Origin: Chitinophagales bacterium
GTDB taxonomy: Bacteria; Bacteroidota; Bacteroidia; Chitinophagales; Chitinophagaceae
Direction: 5' to 3'
DNA: 64,000 nt
Assembly: GCA_020636505.1 (NCBI GenBank)
Contig: JACJXR010000003.1
Span: forward strand, 62,001 to 126,000
Shown: piece after piece, positions 18,811 through 28,918 of the stretch
How the letters are laid out: every line of letters starts with the position of its first letter
Numbering within the stretch: position 1 is the stretch's first letter
Notes under the pieces: model-generated
What the model saw: only the letters and a program-made list of their open reading frames with translations
What the model was told of the DNA's origin: nothing
Database searches by the model: none
Program-made: the position numbers and the translations under genes

Positions 18811-19569
18811 ATGAAGGTTAGCATTATTACTGTGGTTTATAATTGTGCAGACACTATTGAAGGTTGTATCAAAAGTGTATTGGCACAGGACTACAATGAT
18901 ATAGAGTATATAATAGTTGATGGTGGCTCCAAAGATGGCACTGTCGATGTTGTCAAGAAGTATGAGGATAAGCTGGGTAAGTTTGTTTCGGAGAAGGATA
19001 AGGGTATATACGATGCCATGAACAAAGGAATAAAAATGGCAACGGGTGATGTGATAGGGATACTGAATGCAGATGATTTTTTCTTCAGTAACGATACAAT
19101 AAGTAAAATAGCGACAGTATTCAAAGACGATGAAACGCTTGATGCCACCATTGCCGATATTGTATTTGTAAACGACGACAATACGAGAATATTACGTCAT
19201 TATCAGGCTAAAAAATGGCGGCCCGCTAAGTTTGCATGGGGCTTTATGCCGCCTCATCCATCCTTCTTCTGTAAAAAACACTTGTTCGAGAAGTTAGGCT
19301 ACTATAAGATAGATTATAAAATAGCCGCAGATTATGAGCTGTTGATAAGGTATCTGTTGGTGAATAAAATAAACTATAAATACCTGCCAATAAAAACCAC
19401 ACGGATGAGGATGGGAGGTGTAAGTACCAGAAACCTCAATAGTATTCTTACACTCAACAAAGAGATAAAGCGAGCTTGTAGAGAGAACGATCTTCCTACC
19501 AATTATCTCAAAATATACACCAAGTACGTTTTCAAACCTTTTGAGTTTGTTTTGAACAACAAGCAATAA
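18811..19569 (+). CDS. Glycosyltransferase family 2
   Basis: 252-aa GT-A enzyme. Clear GT2 motifs: MKVSIITVVYNCADTIEGCI, QDYNDIEYIIVDGGSKDGT, KGIYDAMNKGIKMATG and the metal-binding ILNADDFF (DxD-like). The C-terminal third has FKPFEFVLNN and no transmembrane helix, so it is a soluble or peripheral enzyme of the WcaA/colanic-acid-like group. It begins 22 bp after the MBOAT gene and its stop touches the epimerase gene start. Confidence 0.9.
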   Translation: MKVSIITVVYNCADTIEGCIKSVLAQDYNDIEYIIVDGGSKDGTVDVVKKYEDKLGKFVSEKDKGIYDAMNKGIKMATGDVIGILNADDFFFSNDTISKIATVFKDDETLDATIADIVFVNDDNTRILRHYQAKKWRPAKFAWGFMPPHPSFFCKKHLFEKLGYYKIDYKIAADYELLIRYLLVNKINYKYLPIKTTRMRMGGVSTRNLNSILTLNKEIKRACRENDLPTNYLKIYTKYVFKPFEFVLNNKQ

Positions 19570-20505
19570 ATGTCTTTGAGAGTACTCATATCAGGTTCCA
19601 CAGGATTTATCGGTCAAAATCTGATTCCTTATTTGCAAAAGCATGTAACGGATTTGGAGGTCTTCGTACTTGTGAGGCAGAAGAAGGGTTTGGAGAATGA
19701 AATATTGTGGGACGAACTTGATACAACAACAATCGAGAATCTAACTGCGGTTATTCATCTTGCAGGATTGGCACATGATACCAAAAACTCTTTGAATGAC
19801 GACGCCTACTTTCATGTGAACTATGAGCTGACGAAGCAATTGTACGATTGGTCAGTAAAGAACAACGCAACTAAGTTTATTTATACAAGTAGTGTAAAAG
19901 CTGTGGCCGACAGTGTAGAATGTGTTTTGGAAGAAGAGGACAATGCAGCCCCTGTAACTGCATATGGCATATCTAAGCTGAAGGCGGAACAATATATTCA
20001 ACAATCGTCAACCAATAGCTTGACATACTATATATTAAGGCCATGTATGGTGCACGGACCGGGTAATAAGGGTAACCTGAATTTGCTGTACAAGTTTGTA
20101 AAGAAGGGGCTGCCTTATCCTTTAGGTGCTTTTGATAATAATAGGTCGTTTTTGGCTATTGAGAATTTCTGTTATGTGGTCAATGAATTGATTACGCGAG
20201 ATATTGAAAGTGGGGTATACAACCTTGCAGATGATAAAGCCATATCCACAAAAGAACTGTTCTCGATAATCTCGCAAGTAATAGGTCAAAAAGCAAAAGT
20301 TTGGAACATTCCGAAAGGCGTGGTTGCAACGGCGGCAAGTATAGGAGGTCTATTTAAACTGCCACTCAATACTGAGCGACTGGATAAGTTGACCGAGAAT
20401 TACGTTGTAAGCAACAAGAAGATCAAACAGGCGCTGCATATAGATAAACTACCTGTTGCGGTGGAAGACGGTATAACGAAAACAATATTTTCTTTTGAGT
20501 CTTGA
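19570..20505 (+). CDS. NAD-dependent sugar epimerase/dehydratase (extended SDR)
   Basis: 311-aa extended short-chain dehydrogenase. Cofactor motif LISGSTGFIGQNLI (GxxGxxG), VIHLAGLAHDT, TSSVKA, and the catalytic YGISKLKAE (YxxxK). The combination HLAGLAHD and PCMVHGPGNKGNLN is typical of the WbpV/TuaA-neighbour epimerases that sit beside a WecA/WbpL-like initiating transferase, as here. The likely product is an epimerised UDP-N-acetylhexosamine for priming repeat-unit synthesis. It ends just inside the preceding-frame region of the next gene. Confidence 0.85.
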   Translation: MSLRVLISGSTGFIGQNLIPYLQKHVTDLEVFVLVRQKKGLENEILWDELDTTTIENLTAVIHLAGLAHDTKNSLNDDAYFHVNYELTKQLYDWSVKNNATKFIYTSSVKAVADSVECVLEEEDNAAPVTAYGISKLKAEQYIQQSSTNSLTYYILRPCMVHGPGNKGNLNLLYKFVKKGLPYPLGAFDNNRSFLAIENFCYVVNELITRDIESGVYNLADDKAISTKELFSIISQVIGQKAKVWNIPKGVVATAASIGGLFKLPLNTERLDKLTENYVVSNKKIKQALHIDKLPVAVEDGITKTIFSFES

Positions 20506-20512
20506 TAATATC

Positions 20513-21448
20513 ATGTGGTTAGAGCATCTCATCATTGCCGGTGTATTGGCAGCTTTGATAGTCATCTATTTCAGAGTGGCTGATAAGTACGATATTATTG
20601 ATAAGCCAAACCAGAGAAGCTCTCATAAGACCCCGACCATACGCGGCGGTGGAATTATTTTCCCCATCGCTATTCTTCTGTTAGGTTTCCTTAATTCATT
20701 CTACTTCCCTTATTTGACCATAGCAGTATTGTTATCAGGCCTCATAAGTTTTGTGGATGATATAAGAGATATGCCGAGGATAATGCGTTTCGGCGTTCAT
20801 CTTTTAGCTGCGGCTCTGTTATTGCACGAGGCGTATATACTGACCATGCCTACTGTATTGGTGATATTGGCGGTTGTTTTTGTAGTGGGGGTTATCAATG
20901 CATATAATTTCATGGATGGCATTAATGGTATCACCGGGTTTTACAGCCTTGCAATACTGTTGCCGCTTATGTGGACCGAAGCAGATGAACATATTTTTGA
21001 ACTTGAGATAGTAGTCCTAATAGCTTTGCTTATATTCTTGTTCTTCAACGCAAGAAAAAGAGCAAGATGTTTTGCAGGAGATGTAGGTAGTGTAACCATT
21101 GCAGTAATCATATCATACCTTATCACGCAACGAGTAATAGAAACAGAAGACTATAAATACATGGGCTTCTTATCGCTCTATGTGGTAGATACTGCCGTTA
21201 CGATTGTTCAACGAGCTATTGCCGGAGAGAAAATATTCGAAGCTCATAGAAGGCATCTGTTTCAAGTAATGTCCAATGAGCTGAAAACACCACATATGGT
21301 GGTTGCACTGTCTTATGGAATACTGCAGTTATTGATGAATGCAGCCATCGTTAATACGAACCTCGGAGTTTTGGGAATCATAGCTTTTTATGTTGTTATG
21401 TTCTTATTGTACATAGTCCTAAAAATCAGAGTGTTGAAGAAGATATAG
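20513..21448 (+). CDS. WecA/WbpL-like undecaprenyl-phosphate glycosyl-1-phosphate transferase
   Basis: Integral membrane protein of about 311 aa starting at the ATG at 20513 (MWLEHLIIAGVLAAL); the frame also opens at a TTG at 20495, which would overlap the epimerase gene and add six residues, so I prefer the ATG. About nine to ten helices. Family motifs: PNQRSSHKTPTIRGGGIIF, SFVDDIRDMP (metal-binding DD), NAYNFMDGINGI and CFAGDVGSVTIA with HRRHLFQ near the C-terminus. Members transfer a HexNAc-1-phosphate to undecaprenyl phosphate, starting each repeat unit. It is the last gene of the cluster. Confidence 0.9.
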   Translation: MWLEHLIIAGVLAALIVIYFRVADKYDIIDKPNQRSSHKTPTIRGGGIIFPIAILLLGFLNSFYFPYLTIAVLLSGLISFVDDIRDMPRIMRFGVHLLAAALLLHEAYILTMPTVLVILAVVFVVGVINAYNFMDGINGITGFYSLAILLPLMWTEADEHIFELEIVVLIALLIFLFFNARKRARCFAGDVGSVTIAVIISYLITQRVIETEDYKYMGFLSLYVVDTAVTIVQRAIAGEKIFEAHRRHLFQVMSNELKTPHMVVALSYGILQLLMNAAIVNTNLGVLGIIAFYVVMFLLYIVLKIRVLKKI

Positions 21449-21471
21449 TGTAATAAACAAGTAATTATTAC

Positions 21472-21510
21472 AAAGAAGCGATGCAAATCCTGCATCGCTT
21501 CTTTGTTTTT
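21472..21510 (+). terminator. Intrinsic terminator closing the polysaccharide operon
   Basis: A perfect 14-bp stem (AAAGAAGCGATGCA at 21472-21485 with its complement at 21491-21504) and a 5-nt loop AATCC, followed by GTTTTT. It lies 23 bp after the last cluster gene. Confidence 0.9.
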
Positions 21511-21612
21511 AGGACATTGATAAACAATGAGTTGTATTGATGTGCAATACTATTAGAATAATACGCGTTATAGAAAATGAACCCTAATAAGCCATCAAAC
21601 ATGAATTTTAGG

Positions 21613-21620
21613 TAGTTTTG
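21613..21620 (+). promoter_or_regulatory. Candidate -7 element for the SprB-repeat gene
   Basis: TAGTTTTG matches the Bacteroidota -7 consensus TAnnTTTG and lies 57 bp before the ATG at 21678. No convincing TTTG -33 element is seen at the expected distance, so this is tentative. It falls in the 229-bp gap after the terminator. Confidence 0.4.
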
Positions 21621-21677
21621 TAATACATCGTCTGTAGTCCCCCTCGTTTATAGCCCGATGTACATACAAACAAATAA

Positions 21678-24600
21678 ATGCAAGAAGCTATGGGCAAAAC
21701 AGCCTGGAGGGGTGCGTTTTTTCTTCGCAACAAGGGGACATTTATACTGCTGCTTATTTTAAGTGCTTTTGCCAATAAGGCAATGGCAACTCATGTATAT
21801 GGGGCAGATCTTTTTTACAAGCACATATCCGGCAACACATATCAAGTGGCCATGTATATATATGGTGACTGTGACGGTGATGCATTTAAATACTTACCGG
21901 GTGCACCACAAGTAATAGTCTACAACGGTACCTCATTATATACTACGCTAACACTTGCGATACAAAGCCCCACAAATGGATTGGAAGTAACGCCCGTCTG
22001 TCCCGGACAGGAGAATAATACCAAATGTAAATCTACGTCGAACCCCATCCCAGGAGTTAAGCGATTTTATTATACGGCCAATGTGACTTTGAATACCACA
22101 TCTACCAGCTGGCGTTTTAGGTTTACAGGTAATATGGGAAATCATACTACGGGACGTAGCTCCAATATGACCAATATTGTCAACAGTGGAACATCTACTA
22201 TGAACCTTGAAGCGACGTTGAATAACACATCTGTAAACAACTCGTCACCTACATACAATACAATTCCTACTCCTTTTTATTGTATCAATAAGCAAGCACA
22301 GTATAATCCGGGTATAGTAGATCTGGAGGGGGATAGCATTGTACATAGTTTGGTGCCTGGATTGACACCTTCAGGTAATGTGATTTATAAGACAGGTTTT
22401 TCTGCAACAGCACCATTGTCTGTTGCAAGCGGTTCTTTCAGCTTTAGCAGTACTACGGGACAGCTTGTGTTTATCCCCAATGCCATTCAGCAGTCACTTG
22501 TTGTGACCAAGGCAGAGGAGTATAGGAATGGAGTATTGATAGGCTCCAGCATGAGAGAGATGACATTCATTGTGTGGAATTGCAGTAACAATCCGCCCGG
22601 TGGTTTTTTGAGTGATAATACGACAGGAACACTTGATTCGACATCCACTCATATAGTTGTATGTAAATCGGAAGGACAGTTGGTATTTAAAATAGCACCT
22701 ACAGATCTTGATACACACAGCATTAATATTACCGTTTCAGGGCTGCCTACCGGAGCGTCAGTCTCAATAGCCAATAACAGTACAAAAAATTCCGTGGCAA
22801 CCTTTACATGGAATTTAAATACTCTAAGTGTCGGCACTTATACTTTTTATGTTACTTATTTGGATGACGGTTGTCCGATTGTCAGTAAGCAGACGCAAGC
22901 ATATACCGTGGATATATTACCCAATCCAAAGGTGACGCTGAATATCACATCTCCTGCCACTTGTGTAAAAAAAGCGGTGTATACGATGACGCCGTCGGTA
23001 GCACCTGCACCGTGGCACATCAGTGTGTTGCAAGGCAGTACGATGGTGCATGATTTTACAAACGTTACAACAATACAGACAGATAGCTTATCTCCGGGCA
23101 CATACACGATAAGGGTGGAAAATGCCGACTCCTGTTTTAAGGATACAACATTGACCATAACATCACCACCACAGGTTGTAATTATTCCTACCGTTACCGA
23201 CCCGATATGTAACGGTGACAGTACCGGCGTTGTGGTGTTGGCAGGTAGCAGTGGATTGCCGGGATATACTTATGCAATGGGGACAGGAGGCTTTGGTTCT
23301 GCAACCACATATGGTAATTTGCCGGCAGGGACATATGTATTTAAAATAAGAGACCAGAACTATTGTACCGATGATACAACTGTAACTGTTATAGACCCCG
23401 CAGCCTTGCTCGTCGATAGTTTGATAGCTACAATGCCTCTGTGTTATAATGACCAGAATGGACAAATAAAGATAACGGGTAAGAATGGAACCACTCCGTA
23501 TACATACGCCGTAGGAGCATCCGCTTTTACAACAAACAATTTGTTTACAGGGTTAAACGCTACTACTCATACCTTGTTCATTAAGGATGCTAATAATTGT
23601 ACCGCGGATACTGTATATACATTGAATCAACCCACACCATTGCTTGTCACACTTTCATCAACTCAACCGGCTTGTGATGGTGTGAATACCGGTACCATAA
23701 CCATATCGGGTATAGGTGGGACGACCTCATATACGTATGCAATAGGTGCAGGTGGGTATTCAAGTGTAGGTACTTTTACTGCTTTGGCGTCAGGTACATA
23801 CACACTCCATGTGAAAGATGCCAATGGTTGTTCGGAAGACACGACCATGCAGATAAGCGATTCGCTTGATATTTCGGCAATTGTGTCGGTAAACAATGCA
23901 TTGTGTTATGACAGTAGCAACGGGAAAATAGAAGTGGTAGGTATTGCCGGAGGCAACCCATATGTTTATGCACTTGATAATACAACATACGCACCGAATA
24001 ATGTTTTTAATGGTGTTAAAGCAGGTACGCATACCGTTTATGTAAAAGATAGTTTTGGTTGTAAATACGATACTGTAGTTACAGTGGATGAACCTGCGCC
24101 TATCGATATCAGCGTATCTCCCAATCGCCCATCTTGTTATGGTTTTTCCGATGGTAATGTGTCGATAACGGGTAGCGGCGGCACTCCGATGTACACTTAC
24201 GCATTTAATAGTGGAGGATATAACGTGAACAATATGTTCACAGGTCTTTTGGCAGGGGTGTATAAGCTGTCAGTCAAGGATAGTAACGGATGCGTGAGAG
24301 ATACCATGATAACACTGCCTGATGCATCTCCACTTGGCTTATCGGCTGTGGTTACAGACGTTAGTTGTTATGGTAACATTGATGGCAGTATTGATCTTAG
24401 TGCGTCAGGAGGAACACCTGTTTATTCTTACTCTGTCGATCAATCGGCATTTGGTCTTAATTCGGTAATGTCAGGTCTTACTCCCGGTAAACACGAAGTG
24501 ACACTTAAAGACAGTAAGGGGTGTTTGAAAGACAGTACGATCAACGTCGATGAACCTGATAAACTATTACTGAATGTCGATGGTGTTATCAATCCTACAT

Positions 24601-25538
24601 GCGAGGACTTTAAAGATGGACTGATTTCGGTTGATGGTAAAGGTGGTGTGCAGCCATTTTCATATTCTCTGAATGGGGGAGCATATACTTCAAACTATCT
24701 GTTTAAAGACCTTGGTGAAGGAATATATGCCGTCACGATAAGGGATGGTAACAACTGTACACATGATACTGTTGTAGCTCTTACAGGATACCCAAATATT
24801 CTACTTGAAGATGCGGAAGTGGAGGATGTTTCTTGCTTTGGTTTGAGTGATGGGGCCATTAAAATAATTGCGACAGGTGGTGTGCAACCGTTTGTCTACA
24901 AGTTCAATAATGGCGTTCCGCAAGGAGGCAACTATTTTGGCGGCCTTGGTGCAGGTACATATCATGTGACGATAATAGACAGTGCCGGTTGTGAGAAGGA
25001 GGATGAAATCCCTATCAATGCCCCGGCACAGTTGGCTGTGGAATTGCAAGCATCTCCCAACAATTGTGATAAGATAGACAATAGCGGTATCATACAAGCA
25101 TTTGTTACCGGTGGTACATTCCCATATTTCTATACATGGTCCGACTCGACCTTGGGTAACAGTGATGTGATAAGTAATATCCCTGAAGGTAGATACGGTA
25201 TTTTGATACGAGATGATAATAACTGCGAAGACTCTACGGATGTCATCTTGAAATATGATGTTTGTTGCAGGATATTCATACCGAGTGCGTTTACTCCAAA
25301 TGGTGATGGGCTGAACGATAAGATACGTATACTGACCACAGGCGAGTTCAGGCTGAAAATATTCTCCATTTACAACAGATTTGGTGAACGTGTGTTCACA
25401 ACAGGCAATCTTGAGGATGGTTGGGATGGTGTATGGCAAGGCAAGGAGCAGGTTATGTCCACATATAATTACTATGCCATAGGTTGGTGTGGGGATGATG
25501 AAGTGATGTATAAGGGAACAATTACGCTTATCAGGTAA
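21678..25538 (+). CDS. SprB-repeat cell-surface protein with type B T9SS sorting domain
   Basis: 1286-aa secreted protein. A signal peptide (about residues 1-37, hydrophobic FILLLILSAFANKAMA) is followed by THVYGADLFYKHISGNTYQV, the usual start of Bacteroidota gliding-associated surface proteins. After an N-terminal region and Ig/cadherin-like segment come about nine tandem SprB-like repeats of about 77 residues, each with a CxGxxDGxI-like turn, a YxYxxxxxx strand and an L-x-x-G-x-Y-x-V-x-x-K-D-x-N-G-C end. The last ~90 residues (IFIPSAFTPNGDGLND, IYNRFGERVF, GWDGVWQG, YKGTITLIR) are the CHU_C/gliding-motility type B sorting domain. Export through T9SS and an adhesin role are inferred from the family. 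Confidence 0.92.
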   Translation: MQEAMGKTAWRGAFFLRNKGTFILLLILSAFANKAMATHVYGADLFYKHISGNTYQVAMYIYGDCDGDAFKYLPGAPQVIVYNGTSLYTTLTLAIQSPTNGLEVTPVCPGQENNTKCKSTSNPIPGVKRFYYTANVTLNTTSTSWRFRFTGNMGNHTTGRSSNMTNIVNSGTSTMNLEATLNNTSVNNSSPTYNTIPTPFYCINKQAQYNPGIVDLEGDSIVHSLVPGLTPSGNVIYKTGFSATAPLSVASGSFSFSSTTGQLVFIPNAIQQSLVVTKAEEYRNGVLIGSSMREMTFIVWNCSNNPPGGFLSDNTTGTLDSTSTHIVVCKSEGQLVFKIAPTDLDTHSINITVSGLPTGASVSIANNSTKNSVATFTWNLNTLSVGTYTFYVTYLDDGCPIVSKQTQAYTVDILPNPKVTLNITSPATCVKKAVYTMTPSVAPAPWHISVLQGSTMVHDFTNVTTIQTDSLSPGTYTIRVENADSCFKDTTLTITSPPQVVIIPTVTDPICNGDSTGVVVLAGSSGLPGYTYAMGTGGFGSATTYGNLPAGTYVFKIRDQNYCTDDTTVTVIDPAALLVDSLIATMPLCYNDQNGQIKITGKNGTTPYTYAVGASAFTTNNLFTGLNATTHTLFIKDANNCTADTVYTLNQPTPLLVTLSSTQPACDGVNTGTITISGIGGTTSYTYAIGAGGYSSVGTFTALASGTYTLHVKDANGCSEDTTMQISDSLDISAIVSVNNALCYDSSNGKIEVVGIAGGNPYVYALDNTTYAPNNVFNGVKAGTHTVYVKDSFGCKYDTVVTVDEPAPIDISVSPNRPSCYGFSDGNVSITGSGGTPMYTYAFNSGGYNVNNMFTGLLAGVYKLSVKDSNGCVRDTMITLPDASPLGLSAVVTDVSCYGNIDGSIDLSASGGTPVYSYSVDQSAFGLNSVMSGLTPGKHEVTLKDSKGCLKDSTINVDEPDKLLLNVDGVINPTCEDFKDGLISVDGKGGVQPFSYSLNGGAYTSNYLFKDLGEGIYAVTIRDGNNCTHDTVVALTGYPNILLEDAEVEDVSCFGLSDGAIKIIATGGVQPFVYKFNNGVPQGGNYFGGLGAGTYHVTIIDSAGCEKEDEIPINAPAQLAVELQASPNNCDKIDNSGIIQAFVTGGTFPYFYTWSDSTLGNSDVISNIPEGRYGILIRDDNNCEDSTDVILKYDVCCRIFIPSAFTPNGDGLNDKIRILTTGEFRLKIFSIYNRFGERVFTTGNLEDGWDGVWQGKEQVMSTYNYYAIGWCGDDEVMYKGTITLIR

Positions 25539-25613
25539 TATCACCCGTATATCCCTCTTTTTGCACTTCTTTTACGGAGTTTGCTTTTCTATCTTTAGTT
25601 AAAATTCTCAGGT

Positions 25614-28600
25614 ATGAACTTAAGATGGATATTGCCGGCATTGGTGATGCTGCCCATAGCTCTTTTTGCAAAGGACAAGGAAAAGAAAAAATGGGATGTT
25701 GAAAACCCCGGCAGCCCACAAAAAGAAGTCAAGTTTACGGTAGACGAAGGCACATGGATGAACTTGGACGTGTCCCCTGACGGTAAGGATATTGTTTTCG
25801 ACCTGTTGGGTGATATCTATATTATGCCTTCATCCGGAGGTAAGGCCAAAGTGTTGCGTCGCGGTAAGGCTATGGAAGTGCAACCAAGGTTTAGCCCCGA
25901 TGGTAAAAAAATATGTTTTACATCAGATGCTGCCGGTGGTGATAATGTTTGGGTTATGGACCGAGATGGTGGTAATGCCAAACAAATCACCAAAGAAGAT
26001 TTCAGACTCCTGAATAATGCTGTTTGGACACCTGACGGAATGTACATCGTAGCCAGAAAACATTTTACGTCAACCCGTTCTTTGGGTGCAGGCGAAATGT
26101 GGCTGTATCATATTAATGGTGGTACAGGTTTGCAGCTGACCAAAAGAAAGAACGATCAGCAGGATGTGAACGAACCTTGTATGTCCCCTGACGGCCGCTA
26201 TGTTTATTATAGTGAAGATATGTATCCCGGTGGGCATTTTGAATACAATAAGGACCCAAACAATCAGATATTTGTTATCAATAGGTTTGATAGGGAAAAG
26301 GGAATTGTAGAGCGTGTTACCGGCGGTCCCGGAGGAGCAGTACGTCCTCAAATTTCTCATGACGGAAAATCATTGGCATTTGTAAAACGTGTAAGGACAA
26401 AGTCTGTATTGTTTTTAAGAAATATAGAAACAGGTGAAGAGTGGCCGATATATGATATGCTTTCCAAAGACCAACAAGAGGCATGGACCACTTTCGGTAT
26501 CTATCCTGGGTTTGCATGGACGCCCAGTGATAAGCACATCGTGATATGGGCAGGTGGAAAGATCATGAAGGTAGATGCGAAAGGTGTGAACAAAGCATCG
26601 GAAATCCCATTTACTTGCGATGTGGAGCAGAGTGTATCTGAAGTGGTGCGTTTTAAACAGAATATAAATCCCGACAAGTTTGATGTGCATGTTATTCGTC
26701 AAGCGGTTACATCACCTGATGAGAAGTGGCTTGTGTTCAGTGCATTGGGACATCTTTACAAAAAGAAACTTCCAAATGGACAACCTGTTCGCATGACCGA
26801 TGCAACAGATTTCGAGTACGACCCTTCGTTCTCTCCCGATGGTAAGAGTGTTGTATACATCACATGGAGTGATGCCAACACAGGGAGCATATCAAGAACA
26901 AAACTGTCAGGTGGTGCAGTCGAAAGGCTAACCGACAAAAAGGGTATATACAGAACACCTTCCTATTCTCATGATGGTAAATCGATAGTGTATGAGCGAG
27001 AACACAGCAGTAATACATTAGGCCCTGCTTACACTGCTGAGTCGGGTATATACATGATGCCATCAGCAGGAGGCGAGAGCAAATTCGTAACGGACAAAGG
27101 CGGCAATCCGGTATTCAGCAAGGACGATACTCGAATATACTATCATTCAGGCGGAGGTTTGAAGAAATCATACAAGTCTTGCAAGTTGGATGGAGAAGAT
27201 GAGAGAGTGTTATTCAAGTCAACTTATGCGAAACAGTTTACGGTATCGCCAAATGAACAATGGATAGCTTACACAGATCTGCATCAGGTATATGTTGCCG
27301 CATTCCCTCATACTGGTAAGGCGATAGACGTGAGCAGCGACGAGTCCGTTTTTCCTGTTCGTCGTGTTTCAAAAGATGCGGGATACAGTCTGCAATGGAG
27401 TGCAAACAGCAAAGAGTTGCACTATACGCTAGGAGACGAGTATTATACAATAGGCCTTAACGACTTGTTTGAATTTGTTGCAGGCAAGCCCGATTCGCTT
27501 TTTGAAGTACCTGAAAAAGGGATAAAGGTAGGGCTGGCCGCTACCATGGATAAGCCTAAAGGTAGGGTGGCGTTTACCAATGCCCGCATCATTACAATGG
27601 AAGGTGGAAAAGTGATAGAGAAGGGGACAATACTTGTGGAAGGGAATCTCATCAAAAAAATAGGCAAAACAGAAGATGTCACCATTGCTGCAGGAACCAA
27701 AGAGATAGATTGTAGCGGTAAAACCATTATGCCGGGATTTATAGATGCTCATGCTCATGCCGGCCATTTTTACGATGGTATTGTGCCTGAGAAACATTGG
27801 CCGTATTATGCGAATCTTGCTTATGGTGTTACCACCATGCACGACCCATCTGCAAACAGTGAATTTGTGTTCGCGCTGAGCGAATTGCAAAAGGCCGGTA
27901 CAATTGTAGGCCCACGCGTATTCTCAACAGGTACAATATTATATGGTGCCGATGGTGATTTTAAAGCTGTTATCAATTCGCTTGACGATGCGAAAAGTGC
28001 ATTAAGACGCACTGCATCTTTTGGCGCATTCAGTGTAAAGAGTTATAACCAACCGCGTCGTAACCAACGCCAAATGGTGATAGAGGCAGCACGCGAATTG
28101 AAAATAAATGTAGTGCCTGAAGGAGGTTCATTCTTCTTTCATAATATCAGCATGATATTGGACGGGCACACCACCATTGAACATAACCTGCCCATTGCAC
28201 CATTGTATAGTGATGTGGTGAACCTTTGGAAGAATGCCGGGACTGCGAACACTCCGACACTTGTTGTGGCTTATGGTAGCCTTGGTGGAGAATACTATTG
28301 GTACCAACATACCAATGTTTGGGAAAAGGAACGCTTGTTGCGTTTCACTCCACGACCTGTTGTTGATACACGTGCCAGACATCGTACCATGGCTCCTGAA
28401 GAAGAATATAAGAACGGGCATATTTTGGTATCACAGAGCTTGAAAAAGTTGTCGGATGCAGGTGTGTTGGTGAACATGGGTGCACACGGACAGTTGCAAG
28501 GCCTTGGTGCGCATTGGGAAATATGGATGATGGCTCAGGGAGGTATGACGCCTATGCAAGCGCTAAAGACAGCTACAATAAACCCTGCGGTAAGTCTTGG

Positions 28601-28853
28601 GTTGGACGAATATGTAGGTAGCTTGAAGGAGGGTAAGTTGGCCGATCTGTTGGTTATGGATAAAAACCCGTTGGAGAATATTTACAATACGGAGAGCATC
28701 AGATATACTATGGTGAACGGTAGGTTGTATAATGCTGAAACAATGGATGAAGTAGGTAACTATGATAACCCATGTCAACCATTCTACTGGGAGCAAGGAA
28801 AGAATGCGGGCTCATTCCCATGGTATGAAGCAGAAGGACATTTGGAGGATTAA
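25614..28853 (+). CDS. Secreted TolB-like beta-propeller amidohydrolase
   Basis: 1079-aa protein with an N-terminal signal peptide (LRWILPALVMLPIALFA, cleavage near AKD). The first ~650 residues contain WD40/TolB-type PD40 repeats seen as repeated SPDGK motifs (DVSPDGKDIVF, FSPDGKKICF, FSPDGKSVVY, YSHDGKSIVYE). The last ~420 residues are an amidohydrolase domain: TMPGFIDAHAHAGHF-like segment with the metal-binding HxH, NMGAHGQLQGLGAHWE and SLKEGKLADLLVMDKNPL. This domain pairing is known in Bacteroidota periplasmic amidohydrolases of uncertain substrate (imidazolonepropionase-related). It stands alone, 75 bp after the adhesin gene. Confidence 0.88.
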   Translation: MNLRWILPALVMLPIALFAKDKEKKKWDVENPGSPQKEVKFTVDEGTWMNLDVSPDGKDIVFDLLGDIYIMPSSGGKAKVLRRGKAMEVQPRFSPDGKKICFTSDAAGGDNVWVMDRDGGNAKQITKEDFRLLNNAVWTPDGMYIVARKHFTSTRSLGAGEMWLYHINGGTGLQLTKRKNDQQDVNEPCMSPDGRYVYYSEDMYPGGHFEYNKDPNNQIFVINRFDREKGIVERVTGGPGGAVRPQISHDGKSLAFVKRVRTKSVLFLRNIETGEEWPIYDMLSKDQQEAWTTFGIYPGFAWTPSDKHIVIWAGGKIMKVDAKGVNKASEIPFTCDVEQSVSEVVRFKQNINPDKFDVHVIRQAVTSPDEKWLVFSALGHLYKKKLPNGQPVRMTDATDFEYDPSFSPDGKSVVYITWSDANTGSISRTKLSGGAVERLTDKKGIYRTPSYSHDGKSIVYEREHSSNTLGPAYTAESGIYMMPSAGGESKFVTDKGGNPVFSKDDTRIYYHSGGGLKKSYKSCKLDGEDERVLFKSTYAKQFTVSPNEQWIAYTDLHQVYVAAFPHTGKAIDVSSDESVFPVRRVSKDAGYSLQWSANSKELHYTLGDEYYTIGLNDLFEFVAGKPDSLFEVPEKGIKVGLAATMDKPKGRVAFTNARIITMEGGKVIEKGTILVEGNLIKKIGKTEDVTIAAGTKEIDCSGKTIMPGFIDAHAHAGHFYDGIVPEKHWPYYANLAYGVTTMHDPSANSEFVFALSELQKAGTIVGPRVFSTGTILYGADGDFKAVINSLDDAKSALRRTASFGAFSVKSYNQPRRNQRQMVIEAARELKINVVPEGGSFFFHNISMILDGHTTIEHNLPIAPLYSDVVNLWKNAGTANTPTLVVAYGSLGGEYYWYQHTNVWEKERLLRFTPRPVVDTRARHRTMAPEEEYKNGHILVSQSLKKLSDAGVLVNMGAHGQLQGLGAHWEIWMMAQGGMTPMQALKTATINPAVSLGLDEYVGSLKEGKLADLLVMDKNPLENIYNTESIRYTMVNGRLYNAETMDEVGNYDNPCQPFYWEQGKNAGSFPWYEAEGHLED

Positions 28854-28918
28854 AACTTGTGTAGACGCGTTGATTAATTTATGACAGAAAGTTATTGGAC
28901 TAACATAAAGTACGATAC

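Noticed and set aside
23170..25250. CRISPR-like or DNA repeat array
   Set aside because: The ~230-bp periodicity is coding (SprB protein repeats), with divergent DNA between units.
24801..25544. Long minus-strand open frame (247 codons)
   Set aside because: It lies fully inside the SprB-repeat gene, is Ile/Thr/Cys-rich in an artefactual way and has no known motif.
28128..28421. Small minus-strand frames inside the amidohydrolase
   Set aside because: They mirror a conserved plus-strand domain and have no initiation context or recognisable sequence.
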